From assembly GCA_035506295.1 (NCBI GenBank), contig DATJPR010000183.1:1-39345 (forward strand): DNA of 39,345 nt, read 5' to 3'. Position numbers and translations under genes: made by a program. The stretch comes from DATJPR01 sp035506295 (GTDB taxonomy: Bacteria; Bacteroidota; Ignavibacteria; UBA10030; UBA6906). The notes under the pieces are model-generated. The model was not told the origin of the DNA. It ran no database searches and saw only the letters and a list, made by a program, of their open reading frames with translations. Shown one piece after another: positions 1 through 8,849 of this stretch; position 1 is the stretch's first letter, and every line of letters starts with the position of its first letter.

Positions 1-1
1 C

Positions 2-724
2 GTGAACCTCCCCCGCCAGATCGGCAGAGTATTCCGGGATCCGTCGACGAACATGATGATCGGGCAATTCCGGTTCATGGAAAGCGTGGACACCCGGAAG
101 ATCTCCCTGGAAGTTACCCTTCCAGATCGGCCCACCGCCGACGTTGCCATGGATAAATCCATCTCCTTCTACGTTCTCGTTGTCCCGCACGACCGACTGG
201 CAGCACTCGGCGAGATGGATGCGAAGATGTGGACCCAGGCGGAGATCGAGAAGCTCGACGTCGGATTTCTCCGGCTGGAACTTGTTCCGCGCGGGAAAGG
301 GAGGATCCTCGTCCGTGCAGCACAGCTGTATCACGCCATTCACGCGGATGGAACCGTGAGCATGAACGTCGATGTCGTCAACGAAGGGACGCGGCGGCTC
401 GACAACATCGAAATGAAAGCGGACGCACCGCTCAACTGGACGAAGGCGATCGATCCGCCGCTGATTGCCCAGCTCGGGGTGAGCGGGGAGCAACGCGTTC
501 ATCTTACGTTCACGCCTCCTGCCGGTATTCCCCCGGGGCGCTACGAAATCCGCCTTCAGACAAGCGGGATGTCCGACAATCAACCGGTGAATGCCGAGGA
601 CAAGACCATTACAGTGGAGATCCAGGCAGACGCAAGCATCCTCGGGACGGTCCTGATCCTCGTGCTTATCCTTGGGCTCATCGCCGGCGTCGTAGTGCTC
701 GGCATGCGACTCTCGCGACGCTGA
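2..724 (+). CDS. NEW3-domain membrane protein, 5' end outside the window
   Basis: The reading frame is open from the first bases. The first possible start (GTG at 2) lacks a signal peptide, so the true start probably lies upstream. The visible 240 residues contain an immunoglobulin-like segment (about 105-210) with an N-V-D-V-V-N-E-G strand and the G-R-Y-E-I-R-L ending typical of NEW3 (NPCBM-associated) domains. One strong transmembrane helix follows (about 214-235), with a short basic cytoplasmic tail SRR. Most of the protein should therefore sit outside the inner membrane. It lies 50 bp before an ABC ATPase and two permeases, all on the same strand, so it probably belongs to that transporter. 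The substrate is unknown. I recognise the fold, not a named gene. Confidence 0.75.
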   Translation: MNLPRQIGRVFRDPSTNMMIGQFRFMESVDTRKISLEVTLPDRPTADVAMDKSISFYVLVVPHDRLAALGEMDAKMWTQAEIEKLDVGFLRLELVPRGKGRILVRAAQLYHAIHADGTVSMNVDVVNEGTRRLDNIEMKADAPLNWTKAIDPPLIAQLGVSGEQRVHLTFTPPAGIPPGRYEIRLQTSGMSDNQPVNAEDKTITVEIQADASILGTVLILVLILGLIAGVVVLGMRLSRR

Positions 725-774
725 AGGCGGGCCATTCTCTTCCATAAGAAGATTCATCGACAACGAGGATCACC

Positions 775-1506
775 ATGACTCAACCCCCGATGCTGGAAGC
801 CGTGAACCTGTCAAAGCGATATGAAGACGGACTGCTCGCGCTGGACCGCGTTTCCTTCTCTGTCCGCCCGGGAGAAATCTATGCCATGCTCGGCGGCAAC
901 GGCGCAGGCAAAACGACGACGATCAACCTCTTTCTCAATTTCCTGGAACCGACGGAGGGTGAAGCCAGGATCAATGGCATCGCCACACACCTGGATCCCC
1001 TCAAGGCGAAGGAATATGTGGCCTATGTCTCCGAAAACGTGATGCTGTATGCGAACTTCACAGCCCTTCAGAATCTCGAGTATTTTGCACAGCTCGGCGT
1101 GAAGCGAAGGATCACATCGGAGGAATGCGAGCAGGCGCTGGTAAGAGTCGGACTGCAGCGCGACGCCATGCGAAAGAAATTGAAGAGTTTCTCGAAGGGG
1201 ATGCGACAGAAATGCGGCATTGCCATCGCGATCCTGAAGAATGCACCCGCGATTCTCCTCGACGAGCCGACGTCCGGTTTGGATCCGCAGGCCGGATTCG
1301 AATTCTTGCAGCTCCTGGATGCGCTCCGGAACGAGGGCAAGGCGATCCTGATGTCGACGCACGACATCTTCCGCGCGAAGGAAATTGCCGACACCGTCGG
1401 GATCATGAGTTCCGGAAGATTGGTGCTCCAGCGCAAGACGTCGGAGCTGCCGGGCACGGACCTGGAAACTCTCTACCTCGAGCATATGGCGGGGCGTGTC
1501 TCATGA
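775..1506 (+). CDS. ABC transporter ATP-binding protein
   Basis: Cytoplasmic ATPase of an ABC-2 type exporter, 243 residues. The Walker A motif GGNGAGKT is at residues 40-47, with K46 as the phosphate-binding lysine. The ABC signature is a variant, FSKGMRQK, at 139-146. Walker B AILLDEP is at 159-165, with catalytic E164, and the H-loop histidine is H196. The Q-loop position reads YVSEN, with Glu instead of the usual Gln, as in many CcmA/NosF-like ATPases. The start ATG follows a GAGGATCACC Shine-Dalgarno region. The stop codon overlaps the start of the next permease (ATGA at 1503-1506), which indicates translational coupling. Sequence alone does not reveal the cargo. Confidence 0.95.
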   Translation: MTQPPMLEAVNLSKRYEDGLLALDRVSFSVRPGEIYAMLGGNGAGKTTTINLFLNFLEPTEGEARINGIATHLDPLKAKEYVAYVSENVMLYANFTALQNLEYFAQLGVKRRITSEECEQALVRVGLQRDAMRKKLKSFSKGMRQKCGIAIAILKNAPAILLDEPTSGLDPQAGFEFLQLLDALRNEGKAILMSTHDIFRAKEIADTVGIMSSGRLVLQRKTSELPGTDLETLYLEHMAGRVS

Positions 1507-2921
1507 ACCACTTCAGTGTAGTCGTCTGGAAGGAATTGCGCGACATCATGGGGACGACAAGATTCATGGTCTCCTTTGCCGTCGCCGTCGTCCTGATCCT
1601 GTTGGCCTTCGTCGCGGGCGCCGGCAACTATCGGTCGAGCATGGCCCGCTACGAAGCGGCGAAACAGCAGGAGTTGCGAAAGCTCGACGGCGTCACCGAC
1701 TGGCTCGCGGTGCGCGATCACAGGATCTTTCTTCCCCCCGAGCCGCTCGCCTCCCTCGTTCCTGGTGTCTCGAACGACATCGGACGCACCGTCGACATTC
1801 ACGGACGGGGAGAAGTGGTGGGCACAGAAAGCCGGTACGGAGAGGAGCCCGCGCTCGCGGCTTTCCGGACGCTTGACCTGGACTTCATCCTCCAGATCGT
1901 TCTCAGCCTGCTGGGCATTCTTTTCGCCTATGATGCGGTGAATGGAGAAAAGGAATCGGGGACGTTGCGCCTGACCTTCTCCTCCTCCCTGCCGCGAACA
2001 CCGTTTATTGCCGCAAAGATCATCGGCCGCTATCTCGCTGTGGGCATTCCGGTTCTCCTTGCACTCCTCGCGGGGTGGGCTCTCCTTCCGGCGTTCGGGA
2101 TCGTCCTCACCATGCAGGACTGGCTCCGGTATGCGCTCATTGTCGCTGCCGCGCTGCTCTATTGTGGCGTCTTCGTGGTCCTCGCCGTCGCCGTTTCTTC
2201 GCTCTCACACCGGTCATCCACGTCCTTTCTCACGCTGCTGGTCATCTGGGTCACCGCGGTGCTGATCATCCCGCGGCTCGCCGTCGCATTCGCCGGTCAC
2301 GCCGTTGATGTTTTGTCGGTGGACGACATCGCCGCACAGAAGACCCGCCTCAACATGCAGCTGTTCGCCGAAGACCGCGAGCGCACCGCGGAGTTCAAGC
2401 CGACCTCTTCAACCACCCCCGATTCCATGATGAAGGAGTTTCAATCGTTCATGGGGTCTCTCGCGGACGCCCGCGACAAGAAACTCCAGGATCTTTCCGA
2501 CCGGTTGAACGAGGAGCGAAACAACGGGCTGGCGCGTCAGCGGAGCATCGCTCTTGCATTGGCTCGCGTTTCGCCGGCGGCGCTGTTCTCGCTGGCGGTG
2601 ACCTCGCTTGCGGGGACTTCCCAGGATCTCGAAGGTCATTTCCTGCAATCGGCGAGCGCGTACCAACGCGCCTATGGAAATTTCATGATGGAGAAGACCG
2701 GCATGAACCCCGGAGGAGCGATGATCATCATGCGTCGATCCACGGACGATACCAAGCCTCAACCGATAAATCCGTATGAACTTCCCGTGTTCGAGTATCG
2801 CCGGGAGAGCCTCGCGCAATGCATGCAGGAAGCCGGTTTGGACCTCGGCATTCTTCTCGCGCTGACCGGGCTGCTGTTCTTCCTCGCGTTCCGGCGTTTT
2901 CTGCGGTACGATGTGCGTTGA
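1503..2921 (+). CDS. ABC-2 type permease (first of a pair)
   Basis: Integral membrane permease of 472 residues beginning MNHFSVVVWKEL. The frame is open far upstream, but ATG 1503 is the sensible start: it overlaps the ATPase stop by four bases and begins a typical permease N-terminus. The first helix (about 18-40) is followed by a long extracytoplasmic loop. Helices then cluster around 125-260, starting with the FAYDAVNGEKESGTLRL segment that is characteristic of ABC-2 permeases. A second large soluble region (about 270-360) precedes more helices, ending in FRRFLRYDVR. It is clearly paralogous to the next gene (FTYDVINGEREQGTLAL; same ending RYD-R), so the exporter is probably a heterodimer of permeases. 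It resembles the NosY/COG1277 group. The substrate is unknown. Confidence 0.9.
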   Translation: MNHFSVVVWKELRDIMGTTRFMVSFAVAVVLILLAFVAGAGNYRSSMARYEAAKQQELRKLDGVTDWLAVRDHRIFLPPEPLASLVPGVSNDIGRTVDIHGRGEVVGTESRYGEEPALAAFRTLDLDFILQIVLSLLGILFAYDAVNGEKESGTLRLTFSSSLPRTPFIAAKIIGRYLAVGIPVLLALLAGWALLPAFGIVLTMQDWLRYALIVAAALLYCGVFVVLAVAVSSLSHRSSTSFLTLLVIWVTAVLIIPRLAVAFAGHAVDVLSVDDIAAQKTRLNMQLFAEDRERTAEFKPTSSTTPDSMMKEFQSFMGSLADARDKKLQDLSDRLNEERNNGLARQRSIALALARVSPAALFSLAVTSLAGTSQDLEGHFLQSASAYQRAYGNFMMEKTGMNPGGAMIIMRRSTDDTKPQPINPYELPVFEYRRESLAQCMQEAGLDLGILLALTGLLFFLAFRRFLRYDVR

Positions 2922-2951
2922 CGAACGATGTGTTTCAACAATGAGGGAATC

Positions 2952-4418
2952 ATGTTTGCTCTTCTTCTTCGGAAAGAACTTCGGAGCGTCCTCTTCAGCG
3001 TGAAGTTTGTCGCCACGTTCGGTGCCGCAGCGCTGCTCTTGCTGCTGAGCATTCAAGCGGGAATCACTGACTACCGGAATGCCGTCTTGCGCGTGGATGC
3101 CGCCCGCTCGCTGGCCTCCGACGAGCTGGCGCACTCGCCGTCCTGGGGTGGGATGAGCATGACGGCGTTTCGGCAGCCGGATCCGCTTCAGGTTTTTGTC
3201 GCCGGCGTCGCGAACGATGTCGGGCGGTTCTCCCCCATCAACGCCCGCGAGCCGGTGAACTTGCAGAACAGCGAGTTTACCGATAATCCGTTGTTCGCGC
3301 TGTTCCGGGCAGCCGACTTTTCGTTCATCGTCGCTGTGGTGCTCTCGCTCTTTGCCATCCTCTTCACGTATGACGTCATCAACGGCGAACGCGAGCAGGG
3401 GACGCTTGCTCTGACATTCGCCAACCCCGTTTCCCGCGTCCAGTACTTCGCGGCGAAACTCCTCGGCACGACCCTGGGCCTCGTCATCCCCGTGGCGCTT
3501 GCCGTGCTGATCGGGCTCCTTCTCGTCGTCCTCGAGGGAGTGCCGCTCTCATCCTCGGACTGGATGCGCGTTCTTCTGCTTCTCGCGATGTCGTTCCTCC
3601 TCTTTCTGTTCTTCATCGCTTTCGGCAGCCTGGTCTCGGCGCTGACACAGCGCTCGAGCATGTCTTTCCTCTACTGTCTTGCCGCCTGGATCCTGTTCGT
3701 CCTGGTCTGGCCGAGGGCCGGAATGATGGCCGCGTCTCTGGCCGTCCCGGTCCCGAGCTACGCCGAGGTCGAGGGCCGGCGAGACACGTATGCGAAGGAC
3801 CAATGGGAGGCGTTCAATGTCGCCGCCATCGCCCGCTGGCGAGACCGCACGCGCGCGATGGACGCGATGACGGACGACGAACGTGAGGCATACCGGGACG
3901 CGCACCTTTCGGCGTGGGCTGATGAGGACGACGGCCTGCGGAAGACGGTCGAAGCCGCGATAGAAACCGAGGGGCGCCGACTGCAGGAAGATTGGCAGTT
4001 GCGACAGTCACATCAGCAAAGCCTTGGTTTTGCCTTCGCGCTGTTCTCCCCCGCATCGGCGTATCAGATCGCCGCAATGAATATTGCCGGCACCGATCCC
4101 GAGATGAAGGACCGTACCGAACAAAGCATGCGGGAGTACCGGGAGGTGTTTTCCTCATACGTCGAACGCAAACAAAAGGAATCGGGTGGACAAGGAGGGA
4201 TGCGGATCACGTTCGATTCGCGGTCGGGGTTCAAGTTCAGCGCTCCGAGAGCCCGGGGCACTCTTGACCTGAGCGATATGCCCCGCTTCGTCCCCCCTCC
4301 GGCGACGAGACCCGAGGTGTACGCGTCGATGGTTGCACCGGGAAGCATGATCGCAGGACTGATGCTCTGCGCCCTTGCGGCGGGGATGGCGGCGTTCATC
4401 CGATATGATCTTCGCTAG
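2952..4418 (+). CDS. ABC-2 type permease (second of a pair)
   Basis: Permease paralogous to its upstream neighbour, 488 residues from the chosen start. An in-frame ATG exists at 2928, but ATG 2952 is preferred: it sits five bases after a GAGGG ribosome-binding site and gives MFALLLRKEL, the normal cytoplasmic start. Residues 15-40 form the first helix. A long extracytoplasmic loop then precedes the helix cluster containing LFTYDVINGEREQGTL. A second hydrophilic loop, rich in charged residues, follows, and the C-terminus MAAFIRYDLR ends the last helix. With the ATPase and the NEW3 protein it forms a four-gene transporter unit. The gene ends only 24 bp from the convergent cytochrome oxidase cluster, and I see no strong terminator hairpin there. 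Confidence 0.88.
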   Translation: MFALLLRKELRSVLFSVKFVATFGAAALLLLLSIQAGITDYRNAVLRVDAARSLASDELAHSPSWGGMSMTAFRQPDPLQVFVAGVANDVGRFSPINAREPVNLQNSEFTDNPLFALFRAADFSFIVAVVLSLFAILFTYDVINGEREQGTLALTFANPVSRVQYFAAKLLGTTLGLVIPVALAVLIGLLLVVLEGVPLSSSDWMRVLLLLAMSFLLFLFFIAFGSLVSALTQRSSMSFLYCLAAWILFVLVWPRAGMMAASLAVPVPSYAEVEGRRDTYAKDQWEAFNVAAIARWRDRTRAMDAMTDDEREAYRDAHLSAWADEDDGLRKTVEAAIETEGRRLQEDWQLRQSHQQSLGFAFALFSPASAYQIAAMNIAGTDPEMKDRTEQSMREYREVFSSYVERKQKESGGQGGMRITFDSRSGFKFSAPRARGTLDLSDMPRFVPPPATRPEVYASMVAPGSMIAGLMLCALAAGMAAFIRYDLR

Positions 4419-4442
4419 AGCGCCGTCATACGGAAAACGAAC

Positions 4443-4730
4443 TCAGCGTGTGAGGAAATCCGAGAGCGTGAACATGAAGAGGATGGCCAGCCAGAACACG
4501 CCGCCTGCGGCGAAGAGCGCCACGAGTTTCGAACTGTACTTGACGTGCATGAAGAAGAGGACCACCAGGACCATTTTGACGACCGCGATCGCGAGCGCCG
4601 CCGCGATGTTGAACGGCCCGAGGTCGATATGCGCCACGGCAATCGTCAACGCCAGGAGGACAAAGAGCGCAATCGCCACCAGAAAATAGACGCGCAACGG
4701 CACGACGTGATCGGAGGTCAACCCTTGCAT
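4443..4730 (-). CDS. ctaF: cytochrome c oxidase subunit IV (prokaryotic)
   Basis: Small membrane subunit of the terminal oxidase, 95 residues with three predicted helices (about 12-33, 39-62, 66-90). The middle helix carries KMVLVVLFFMHVKYS, the hallmark of the bacterial COX4_pro family (VxxFFMHLK-like). It is the last gene of the oxidase operon, 12 bp after subunit III. It is thought to stabilise subunits I and III and has no catalytic residues. The start is ATG with only a weak GGAC ribosome-binding site. The symbol follows common usage for subunit IV; coxD is equally used. Confidence 0.9.
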   Translation of the reverse strand: MQGLTSDHVVPLRVYFLVAIALFVLLALTIAVAHIDLGPFNIAAALAIAVVKMVLVVLFFMHVKYSSKLVALFAAGGVFWLAILFMFTLSDFLTR

Positions 4731-4742
4731 GGTCCGTCCGGC

Positions 4743-5396
4743 TTACGTGTGAACATGGATGAGATAAAGCAGCGGGAACAGGAAGATCCAGATGATATCG
4801 ACAAAGTGCCAGTACAAGCCCGCGATCTCGACTGGCGAGTAGTACTGGGGGGAGAACCTGCCGCGCCAGGTCATCACCGCCATCACGATCATGATGCCGA
4901 TGCCGACGATCATATGCAATGCGTGCAACCCCGTCATCATGAAATATAAAGAGAAGAAGACTTCCGCCTGTCTGCTCAGTGATCCCTCGAACCGGAAGCC
5001 TTCTCCTGGAAACAGCCCTTCCGCAAACTTGTGATAGTACTCGATCCCCTTCACTCCCAGGAACGCCAGGCCGAAGAGCATCGTCACAAGAATCAACGTG
5101 AAGCTTGAAACGCGTTTCCCCAGTTGGGCGGAACGGACCGCGAGCGCCATCGTCAGACTGCTCAAGAGCAGCACCCCCGTGTTCAGTCCTCCGAGCGTCA
5201 CGTCCATCATCTCGTTGGCGGCGGCAAAGCCGGCGGGAAATTTGATCCGGTACACACAATACGCTATGAACAATCCACCGAAGAAGAGGATCTCCGTCCC
5301 GAGGAAGAGCCACATTCCCAGGGTGCCGGCCTCCTTTTGCTGATCGCGGTCGTCGAATTGGTGCGCGACCGCCGCTGTCATCGCGTGGTCAGGCAC
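4743..5396 (-). CDS. ctaE: cytochrome c oxidase subunit III
   Basis: Subunit III of the heme-copper oxidase, 217 residues from the chosen start. There are five main helices after a hydrophilic start, with GMWLFLGTEILFFGGLF in the first and HALHMIVGIGIM plus YWHFVDIIWIFLFPLLYL near the end. These are the classic subunit III signatures. I choose GTG at 5396 because AGGAGG lies nine bases upstream of it. ATG 5381 is possible but would leave that site 24 bases away. The start overlaps the end of subunit I by eight bases, which suggests coupled translation. Subunit III does not carry redox cofactors; it stabilises the proton-pumping core. Confidence 0.93.
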   Translation of the reverse strand: MPDHAMTAAVAHQFDDRDQQKEAGTLGMWLFLGTEILFFGGLFIAYCVYRIKFPAGFAAANEMMDVTLGGLNTGVLLLSSLTMALAVRSAQLGKRVSSFTLILVTMLFGLAFLGVKGIEYYHKFAEGLFPGEGFRFEGSLSRQAEVFFSLYFMMTGLHALHMIVGIGIMIVMAVMTWRGRFSPQYYSPVEIAGLYWHFVDIIWIFLFPLLYLIHVHT

Positions 5397-7008
5397 GGGC
5401 GACTTCCTCCTCGGACGGGTATTGATAGGGTTCTTCCACCACAGCGGGTGTGACCGGGAAGTTCTCCGTTGGCGGCGGAGAGGGCGTCTGCCATTCCAAG
5501 CCGCTCGCACCCCAGGGATTCGCGCCGGCGAGCTTTCCCTTCTTCAATGACCACGCGAAGTAGATCATTGGCAGGAGATAGCCGATACCAAGGATGGACG
5601 CCCCCGCGGTCGAGAGCACGTTCAACACTTGAAACTCAGGCGGATAGTGATAGTACCTGCGGGGCATTCCGAGGTAGCCGAGCAGAAACTGCGGGAAGAA
5701 CGTCAGGTTGAACCCGACGAACAACACCAGCACCGAGAAGCGCGCCCATCCTTCCGGGTACATCCTGCCGGTGATCTTCGGCCACCAGTAATGGAGCCCG
5801 CCAAGGAAGCCCATCACGGCGCCCCCCACCATGATATAGTGGAAGTGCGCCACCACAAAGTACGTGTCCGTCAGATGCACGTCGACCGCCATCGCCGCGA
5901 GGAAGAGTCCCGTCAGGCCGCCGATCGTGAAGAGCCCAATGAACCCGAAAGCGTAGAGCAAAGGCGTTTGGAGCCAGATCCTCCCCTTGTACAGTGTCGC
6001 GGTCCAGTTGAAGACTTTCACTGCCGAGGGGATCGCGACGAGATAGCTGAGGATGGAGAAGATCATCCCCGCGTAGACCGACTGACCGCTGACGAACATG
6101 TGGTGTCCCCACACGAGGAACCCGTACACCGCGATCGCCATGGATGCCGCCGCGACGAAACGATAGCCGAAGATCTGCTTGCGCGCGAACGTGGCGACGA
6201 GCTCGCTGACCACGCCCATGGAGGGAAGCACCATGATGTAGACCGCGGGGTGCGAATAAAACCAGAAGAGATGCTGAAAGAGCAGCGGGTCGCCCCCGAT
6301 GGCCGGATTGAAAATGCCGATCCCGGTCATCCGCTCGAAGAACACCATCAATGTCGTGATCGCGAGGACCGGGGTGCCGAGCACCATCACCAGGCTCGTC
6401 GCATAAATGGACCAGACAAACAGCGGGAGCCGGAACCATGTCAGACCCGGCGCGCGCATTTTGTGCACGGTGATCATGAAATTCAGGCCGGTGAGGATCG
6501 ACGAGAACCCCGTAATGAAAATTCCGAGCATCGCCGGCGCGACCTTGGTCGTCGAGTAGGTGGTGCTGAACGGTGCGTAGAACGTCCAGCCGGTGTCGAG
6601 GCCGCCTGCCGCGAGGACGTAGATGCTGATCGATCCGCCGAGGATGAACACGTACCAGCTCAGGAGGTTCAGCTTCGGGAACGCAAGGTCACGCGCGCCG
6701 ATCATCATCGGGATCAGGAAATTCCCGAGCACGGCGGGGATCGACGGGATCAGGAAGAAGAAGATCATCACGATGCCGTGCATCGTGAACAACTTGTTGT
6801 AGGTATCGGCCTGGACGAGATCGCCGTCCGGGCTCAGCAATTCGAGCCGCATCATGAGCGCGAAGAACCCGCCGACAAAAAAGAACAGGATGATCGACCC
6901 GAGATACAGCAAGGCAATCCGCTTGTGGTCGGTGGTCAGCAGCCAGGACCGGATCGTTCGTCCGTTGTTCAGATAATTGACATCCGCCGCAGCGGCATCC
7001 GTGTTCAT
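5389..7008 (-). CDS. ctaD: cytochrome c oxidase subunit I, type A2
   Basis: Catalytic subunit with heme a, heme a3 and CuB, 539 residues and about 12 helices. It reduces oxygen to water and pumps protons. The CuB segment reads YSHPAVY (Y251 to Y257). H253 is a CuB ligand and Y257 the cross-linked tyrosine. The Glu of A1 oxidases (HPEVY) is absent and replaced by the upstream Tyr-Ser pair, the defining trait of type A2 enzymes. The heme-ligand region LTDTYFVVAHFHYIM is intact. An AAGGAGCGCCAA site precedes the ATG, which overlaps the CoxB stop (ATGA). The protein has a charged C-terminal tail. It lies between subunits II and III in the standard order. Confidence 0.97.
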   Translation of the reverse strand: MNTDAAAADVNYLNNGRTIRSWLLTTDHKRIALLYLGSIILFFFVGGFFALMMRLELLSPDGDLVQADTYNKLFTMHGIVMIFFFLIPSIPAVLGNFLIPMMIGARDLAFPKLNLLSWYVFILGGSISIYVLAAGGLDTGWTFYAPFSTTYSTTKVAPAMLGIFITGFSSILTGLNFMITVHKMRAPGLTWFRLPLFVWSIYATSLVMVLGTPVLAITTLMVFFERMTGIGIFNPAIGGDPLLFQHLFWFYSHPAVYIMVLPSMGVVSELVATFARKQIFGYRFVAAASMAIAVYGFLVWGHHMFVSGQSVYAGMIFSILSYLVAIPSAVKVFNWTATLYKGRIWLQTPLLYAFGFIGLFTIGGLTGLFLAAMAVDVHLTDTYFVVAHFHYIMVGGAVMGFLGGLHYWWPKITGRMYPEGWARFSVLVLFVGFNLTFFPQFLLGYLGMPRRYYHYPPEFQVLNVLSTAGASILGIGYLLPMIYFAWSLKKGKLAGANPWGASGLEWQTPSPPPTENFPVTPAVVEEPYQYPSEEEVARA

Positions 7009-7982
7009 TTGGCGCTCCTTACTCCGCTTCCGCGCCCTTGTGGAAGGGTCAGAAGGTACTCCACGAGTTGATTGATCTGTTCCTGGGACAACGTTGTCTT
7101 GTACGCGGGCATGATCGGCTTGTACCCGGCGACGATTTTCGCGCCGGGATCATTGATCGATTCCCGGAGATATTCCTTGTCCGCGACGACCGTCCCGCCG
7201 TTCTGCAGGCTCACGATCGATCCCGCCAGCCCGCTCAGCATGGGGCCGCGATCGGAGTCCTCCGAGCGGTGGCACGCGGCGCACCCGTATTCCTTGAACA
7301 CCTGCTCCCCGAGCGATGCCATCGACTCGATCGTCCCGCTCGTGGCAAGCCAATGTTGAAAGTCCATCGGGTCCATCACCACGACCTTCCCAATCATCGC
7401 CGAATGGTTCGTCCCGCAGTATTCGGCACAGAACAGATGATACTCCCCCGCCTTCGTCGGCGTGAACCACTCCGTCGTGTACCTCCCGGGGAGCACGTCC
7501 TGCTTGATGCGGAATGCGGGGATGAAGAAACTGTGGATGACGTCTTCCGACGTCATGATCAGCTTGACCGGCTTCCCTGTGGGAACATGCAGCTCGTTGA
7601 TTTCACGGTTGCCGTTCTGGTGCTGGATCTTCCACATCCATTGCTTCCCGACGACGTAAATTTCGGTCGCATCGGCGGGCGGGGTTTTGTCCACGAAATA
7701 CAGCCAGGCGCTCCAACCGAAGATCACGAGACTGATCAGCGTGGGAATGACAATCCAGGCGATCTCCAGTTTCATGAAATCCGTTCTGCGGATCACCCGA
7801 TCGATCTCGCGGCCGCGCCGGTAGCGGATCGAGAATATGACGATCAGGACAAAGATCAGGATGATAAAGAAGGCCGACACGCCGATCAGCGCGAAAAACA
7901 GCAGGTCCATTTTGCTGGCGCTGGTGGCGGCCTGTTCAGGGACCAGGGGGAAGTTCAGCATATGTGCAAGAATCCCGGACAC
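7005..7982 (-). CDS. ctaC: cytochrome c oxidase subunit II with fused cytochrome c (caa3 type)
   Basis: Electron entry subunit, 325 residues. Two helices (about 25-52 and 75-97) anchor a periplasmic cupredoxin domain with the CuA ligands H150, C185, C189, H193 and M196 (motif CAEYCGTNHSAM). The C-terminal extension is a class I cytochrome c with C234-x-x-C237-H238 (CAACH), and KPIMPAYK is the probable methionine ligand. The fusion marks a caa3 oxidase. The start is GTG at 7982, directly after the SCO stop, with GGGAGG about ten bases upstream. A later ATG (7961) has no such site. Electrons are expected to come from ACIII, possibly through its own cytochrome ActE. Confidence 0.96.
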   Translation of the reverse strand: MSGILAHMLNFPLVPEQAATSASKMDLLFFALIGVSAFFIILIFVLIVIFSIRYRRGREIDRVIRRTDFMKLEIAWIVIPTLISLVIFGWSAWLYFVDKTPPADATEIYVVGKQWMWKIQHQNGNREINELHVPTGKPVKLIMTSEDVIHSFFIPAFRIKQDVLPGRYTTEWFTPTKAGEYHLFCAEYCGTNHSAMIGKVVVMDPMDFQHWLATSGTIESMASLGEQVFKEYGCAACHRSEDSDRGPMLSGLAGSIVSLQNGGTVVADKEYLRESINDPGAKIVAGYKPIMPAYKTTLSQEQINQLVEYLLTLPQGRGSGVRSAK

Positions 7983-8849
7983 TTACCGTTGACCTCCCGT
8001 TGAGCTGCCGTTGCCCGGGTGCATGCCGACGGCAATCGCCGACATGCGTTTCTGTCGCCGTTCTCGTCGCAGATAGAACGCGATGATGACACCCATCGCA
8101 ATCAATGTGAGGATGCCGCCGATGCGCACTGCGTTTAGGACAACAAATCCGTATTTCCCGGTCGCCTCATCGTAGTGGTAGCACAGAAGAAGAATCTGAT
8201 CGACGGCGGAGCCGACCTTGTTCCCCGACGCTTCAACAAGCGCAAACTTCAGGTCCTTGGGAGGATATTCTATCCCGTAGAGATATCGCGCGACCTGTCC
8301 CCGCGGTGTCAGGACGATGATTCCCGTCGGGTGCGCATACTGGCTCGTCGCGGTATCGTAGACATACCGAAATCCCACCGATGCTGCGAGGGGCTTGATG
8401 GACGAATCAGTCCCGGTGAGAAAATGCCAGTGGGCAGCGTCTTCCGGCCGACCGTAGGCCTTCAGATAGTTTGCCTTCTTATCTGAGGCGAGCTGCGGCT
8501 GCTCGTTCGGATTGATGCTGACCGTGATGACGTCGTAGTCCTCTCCCATAGCAAACGGCAGACGCTTGAAGCTCTCCGCCATCCCGTTCAAGACTTCCGT
8601 GCAGATCATCGGGCAGCTATAATAGACGAGGGAAAGAACGACCGGTTTGCCGTGCATCAACGATCGTAGCGTCACGATACTTCCTTGCTCGTCGCGGAAC
8701 GAAAGATCGAGCGGTACCCATGAGCCGAGTTTCTGGTCGAGGCCCACCTGCGTGAAGACGGGATTTGGTTTTTGCTGTGCCAAAGCGCCGGCGCTCAGCA
8801 TGACAACAAGGAAGATCGCAATACTCGTGAGTCGCATGGTCATTTTCAT
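7983..8849 (-). CDS. SCO1/SenC family copper chaperone
   Basis: Periplasmic thioredoxin-fold protein that delivers copper to the CuA site of the downstream subunit II. It has a cleavable-looking signal peptide ending near GALAQQ (residues 21-26). The copper-binding motif is C79-P-M-I-C83, with the third ligand H173 (YAHPTG). Unlike short SCO proteins it has a C-terminal helix (about 238-262) followed by a basic tail, so it may be membrane-anchored at its C-terminus. The 288 residues are longer than the family core of about 200. The start ATG overlaps the preceding stop (TAATG) and follows AAGGA. It sits between the ACIII genes and the oxidase genes it should serve. Confidence 0.93.
   Translation of the reverse strand: MKMTMRLTSIAIFLVVMLSAGALAQQKPNPVFTQVGLDQKLGSWVPLDLSFRDEQGSIVTLRSLMHGKPVVLSLVYYSCPMICTEVLNGMAESFKRLPFAMGEDYDVITVSINPNEQPQLASDKKANYLKAYGRPEDAAHWHFLTGTDSSIKPLAASVGFRYVYDTATSQYAHPTGIIVLTPRGQVARYLYGIEYPPKDLKFALVEASGNKVGSAVDQILLLCYHYDEATGKYGFVVLNAVRIGGILTLIAMGVIIAFYLRRERRQKRMSAIAVGMHPGNGSSTGGQR

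Noticed and set aside
5629..7071. Long plus-strand open frame of 480 codons opposite coxA
   Set aside because: Antisense shadow of subunit I: it is extremely rich in Arg, His, Asp and Glu, has no domain, and every feature of the minus-strand frame is conserved.
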